Part shown: piece after piece, positions 50,526 through 53,472 of the stretch
Numbering within the stretch: position 1 is the stretch's first letter
Layout: each line of letters opens with the position of its first letter
Source of the DNA: J089 sp964549745
Lineage (GTDB): Bacteria > Fidelibacterota > Marinisomatia > Marinisomatales > J089
DNA length: 53,472 nucleotides
Assembly (NCBI GenBank): GCA_964549745.1
Contig: CAZJWP010000005.1
Coordinates: 1 to 53,472, forward strand
Reading direction: 5' to 3'
Notes under the pieces: model-generated
Told to the model about the DNA's origin: nothing
Database searches by the model: none
Seen by the model: the letters and a program-made list of their open reading frames with translations, nothing else
Made by a program: the position numbers and the translations under genes

Positions 50526-53472
50526 AGAGTAAGATCATAACCGTCATTTTCAGCTATAACCGCGCCTTTCAGGTCGATGGCGTTTTGCGATCGTTATTGC
50601 GCCACGGGAAAGATATTCAAGACACTCCAATTAAAGTGATCTATAAAGCCGATCCTAAACACAAATCCAGTTACAAAATATTGCGGAAAGATTACTCGGA
50701 TAAACCCTGGATTCGGTTTGTCGAAGAGACGGATTTTCATCATAATTTGTTGGATGCGCTGGATGGATATGATTCGGTGTTTTTCCTGGTGGATGATAAC
50801 ATCTTTGTCCGGGATTTTTCGTTAACGGAATTATTATCATTCCTTGAAAACCAGCCAAAAGTATTGGGGGTTTCTCTTCGTTTGGGGAAGAATACCACTT
50901 ATTGCTACACCTTGAATAAAAACCAGCATTTACCGGTTTTTTCTCAGATTAAACCGCAACCGTATTATCGATTTACCTGGGTTGGTGCTGATAGCGATTT
51001 CGGTTATCCGCTGGAGATATCCAGTTCCATATTCAGGGTGAAAGACATCTTACCTTTGTGCGTGCATCAGGCAGTCCGCAATCCAAACGAACTGGAATCT
51101 CATTTAGCCGGATGTGCACCCATGTTTCAAAAAACGGCACCTGATTTAATCTGCCCTGAAACTTCACTGACGTTTTGTGCACCGGTTAATGTGGTTCAGT
51201 CTTTCGCTCCGGATAACCGGGCAGGAGAAAGTCATTCTTACCAGACAGAAGATTTAAGAGCAAAATTTGAAAAAGGAAAACGGCTGGACATAAATAGATA
51301 TGACGGATTTACTCCCGATGCATGTCATCAGGAAATTCCGCTTTGGTTCAAAAATATTAAGGGTAATCCCGACATGAATTCAGCGGTGACGGTTGAGAAC
51401 TTCCCGCTTCGCCGTGAGATCCGGAATTTGATGGAGGTGGTCCTGGAAAAAGACGGGATTGAGATTTCCGAAAATCCCGAATTGCATACGCTATTTTATA
51501 CCTGGAATTATAATTTTATCGAACGGGATTCCATATTAGCTGTAGCATTAAAACTACATGATCTTAAAGCGGAAAACGGGTTATCAACGTTAGAATCAAT
51601 TTTGTCGGATCAACACCAGGATTGGCGTTTCTCAGCGTTTATGGAAGACAACTGGGAGTTGATCGGGAAATCGCTCAAACCCCGACAATCAAATTCGATT
51701 TTGCTTTCTGTTATTATGCCTGTATACAATGGCGAGAAGTTCTTAAAGAAATCCCTGGAAAGTGTTTTAGAACAAACATTTAAAGATTTTGAACTGATAA
51801 TTATTGATGACGGTTCAACGGACAGTACAGTGGAGATCATTGAATCATTTGATGATCCCCGAATCAAGTTGATACAAAATGATGAAAATTCAGGGATTGT
51901 TTTCAGTCTTAACCGTGGTCTGGCGTTAGCAGAGGGTCAATACATTGCCCGGGCGGATGCGGACGACCTTTTGATGCCGGAACGTTTAAAGCAGCAAATC
52001 GAATTTCTTGAGTCACATCCAGAAATGGGTCTGTATGGATCATCCATGATACTGATCGATGAAAACGGAAATGAGATTGGGGAGGAAATCGTCCCTGTTA
52101 AGGAAGGTCAGATAGTCCGACGGTTAATCGTCAGCAGCTCGTTTGTGCATCCGTCGGTTGTGTTCCGTTCCGATCTGGTCAAAGGTTTAGGCGGTTATTT
52201 ACCAGACCGTCCACACGCGGAAGATTATGATCTTTGGTGTCGAATAGCGTTGAATTCAAATACCGGAATGGAGAACGCAGATTGTTCACTGATTCGATAT
52301 CGCGTAAACGATCAAAGCGTCAGCGTTAAACATAATAACCTACAGGAAGAATCAGCGCTGAAAACCGGACGAGAATTTTTATACAATAAAACCGGAATAA
52401 AACTCTCAAGTGATAGCTATAAAGCGCTGTCATTCAGTTGGTTAGGAAAAACGATAAACATTAATCCGGATGTGATACAAGAGTGGATTCCGGTTTTGAA
52501 GTGGGTTGCGCAGACACCGTTGATCCAGCCGCGTTGGGAAGCATTTTTCAAGGATCTGAACACAGTGCAAAAGCAACTGAAACCCCAATCCAAGACGGAA
52601 ACAGAAACAGAAAGCGATTTATCCAGCCCCATGGATCACAACGATTTTAAAGTTGTAGCGATAATGGCGGCTTATAATGAAGGGGATGTGATATACCATG
52701 TGATCAAGGATTTGGTGGAACAGGGGATTCTGGTCTATTTCATCGATCATCATTCCACGGATAATACCGTGGCTGAAGTTTCGAAATTCCTGGGTAAAGG
52801 GATACTCAATATTGAAACATTTCCAGAAGATTCAGGTTTCGACTTGCCGGATGATGTCTATGCTTGGCGCTATATTCTTAAACGTAAGGAAAATATTGTC
52901 AAAGAGTTGGGTCCGGGCTGGTATATGCATATCGATGCCGATGAATTCCGTGAGTCGCCTTGGTGGGGAATCAACCTGAAAGACGGTATCCGTTTGGTGG
53001 ATCAGCAGGGATACAATGCAATTGAGTTCACTATTTTTGATTTCAAACCGGTGAATGATGAATTCAAACCGGGGTCGGATGTTCGTGATTTTTTGACCTT
53101 TTATTCAAAACCAAATCATCAATCCGATAATGTACAGCTTAAGTGTTGGAAATATTCAGGACAGGAGTTCAATCTTTGGGAGAGCGGTGGTCATATCATC
53201 GAATTCGAAAGGAAAAAAGTTTTCCCAATTCCATTTATTATGCGGCATTATCCGATTCGAAGTCAACAGCACGGATTGAAAAAAGTATTCAACGAACGGA
53301 AGAACCGCTTTGACGAACATGAGAAAAAACATGAATGGCATGCTCAGTATGATTTTATCAAAGATCAGCAACACAATTTTCTTCAAAATCCAAAGGACCT
53401 GATTGCTTACGACGGGAAATTAGCTCGACGCAGTTTAAACGGAATATCCTATTTCAAAGAGGAGAAAAGTCC
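50522..53472 (+). CDS. Multidomain glycosyltransferase with three GT-A-like domains (3' truncated by window end)
   Basis: Open for at least 983 residues from the ATG at 50522 (overlapping the previous stop) to the window end. Domain 1 (about 1-215) is GT-A-like, with FSYNRAFQVDGVLRSLL and a DD pair at 91-92 (FLVDDN). An unassigned region follows (about 215-395). Domain 2 (about 396-600) is a classical GT2: SVIMPVYNGEKFLKKSLESV, IIIDDGSTDST, ARADADDLLMPERL and catalytic-base ED in HAEDYDLW. Domain 3 (from about 711) is another GT2-like unit: AIMAAYNEGDVI, IDHHSTDNT and MHIDADEF. Donor and acceptor unknown. Probably builds the glycan decorated by the preceding fusion protein. Confidence 0.88.
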   Translation, partial: MKSKIITVIFSYNRAFQVDGVLRSLLRHGKDIQDTPIKVIYKADPKHKSSYKILRKDYSDKPWIRFVEETDFHHNLLDALDGYDSVFFLVDDNIFVRDFSLTELLSFLENQPKVLGVSLRLGKNTTYCYTLNKNQHLPVFSQIKPQPYYRFTWVGADSDFGYPLEISSSIFRVKDILPLCVHQAVRNPNELESHLAGCAPMFQKTAPDLICPETSLTFCAPVNVVQSFAPDNRAGESHSYQTEDLRAKFEKGKRLDINRYDGFTPDACHQEIPLWFKNIKGNPDMNSAVTVENFPLRREIRNLMEVVLEKDGIEISENPELHTLFYTWNYNFIERDSILAVALKLHDLKAENGLSTLESILSDQHQDWRFSAFMEDNWELIGKSLKPRQSNSILLSVIMPVYNGEKFLKKSLESVLEQTFKDFELIIIDDGSTDSTVEIIESFDDPRIKLIQNDENSGIVFSLNRGLALAEGQYIARADADDLLMPERLKQQIEFLESHPEMGLYGSSMILIDENGNEIGEEIVPVKEGQIVRRLIVSSSFVHPSVVFRSDLVKGLGGYLPDRPHAEDYDLWCRIALNSNTGMENADCSLIRYRVNDQSVSVKHNNLQEESALKTGREFLYNKTGIKLSSDSYKALSFSWLGKTININPDVIQEWIPVLKWVAQTPLIQPRWEAFFKDLNTVQKQLKPQSKTETETESDLSSPMDHNDFKVVAIMAAYNEGDVIYHVIKDLVEQGILVYFIDHHSTDNTVAEVSKFLGKGILNIETFPEDSGFDLPDDVYAWRYILKRKENIVKELGPGWYMHIDADEFRESPWWGINLKDGIRLVDQQGYNAIEFTIFDFKPVNDEFKPGSDVRDFLTFYSKPNHQSDNVQLKCWKYSGQEFNLWESGGHIIEFERKKVFPIPFIMRHYPIRSQQHGLKKVFNERKNRFDEHEKKHEWHAQYDFIKDQQHNFLQNPKDLIAYDGKLARRSLNGISYFKEEKS

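Overview
The window carries a near-complete flagellar gene cluster (1 to about 37.5 kb), then a sugar-nucleotide and glycan-modification cluster (about 37.5 kb to the end). All genes read on the + strand, mostly with 4-11 nt overlaps. Signal-peptide-bearing P-ring and L-ring proteins (FlgI, FlgH) imply a diderm with an outer membrane. Gene order, moderate GC and the linked FlhF/FlhG pair resemble deep-branching Gram-negative phyla (FCB-supergroup or Nitrospira-like lineages). That placement is a guess; no rRNA or other phylogenetic marker is present. Two runs of exactly 100 N show a scaffolded draft, possibly a metagenome bin.

Layout. (1) 1-711: C-terminal part of a sigma-54 activator, followed by a terminator. 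(2) 914-14801: flgB flgC orf97 fliE fliF fliG fliH fliI fliJ motE-like fliK flgD flg_new flgE motA motB (basal body, export ATPase, hook, stator). (3) 15193-29384: fliL fliM fliN/Y fliO fliP fliQ fliR flhB flhA flhF flhG, a 69-aa membrane protein, fliA, three small unrecognised proteins, a PAS histidine kinase and a GAF-HisKA protein without an ATPase domain; a strong terminator follows. (4) 29604-37515: flgF flgG flgA flgH flgI flgJ flgN flgK flgL fliW csrA. (5) 37538-end: TPR protein, SDR epimerase, HddC-like guanylyltransferase, HddA-like sugar kinase, split transketolase, GDP-fucose-synthase-like SDR, aldo/keto reductase, methyltransferase, cupin epimerase, a very large multidomain protein (glycosyltransferase C-half, sulfotransferase, methyltransferase, carbamoyltransferase) and a protein with three GT-A-like glycosyltransferase domains that runs off the end.

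Regulation. A sigma-54-type element (TGGCA..TTG with canonical spacing) precedes flgB, fliL and flgF, in the three longest intergenic regions. With the sigma-54 activator at the left edge and the kinase(s) in operon 3, this suggests a two-component/sigma-54 cascade driving the structural operons, with FliA (sigma-28) and FliW/CsrA acting on late genes. Flagellin, FliD, FliS and FlgM are not in the window.

The most unusual part is the right end. Two very large enzymes appear to build and decorate (sulfate, methyl, carbamoyl) a glycan whose sugar is probably a GDP-heptose or deoxysugar derivative. Its position directly after fliW/csrA makes flagellin glycosylation the leading hypothesis, with surface polysaccharide as the alternative. 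One assembly gap (in fliK) is almost certainly artificial because its flanks share an exact 55-bp overlap; the other (46175-46274) hides the start of the large fusion.
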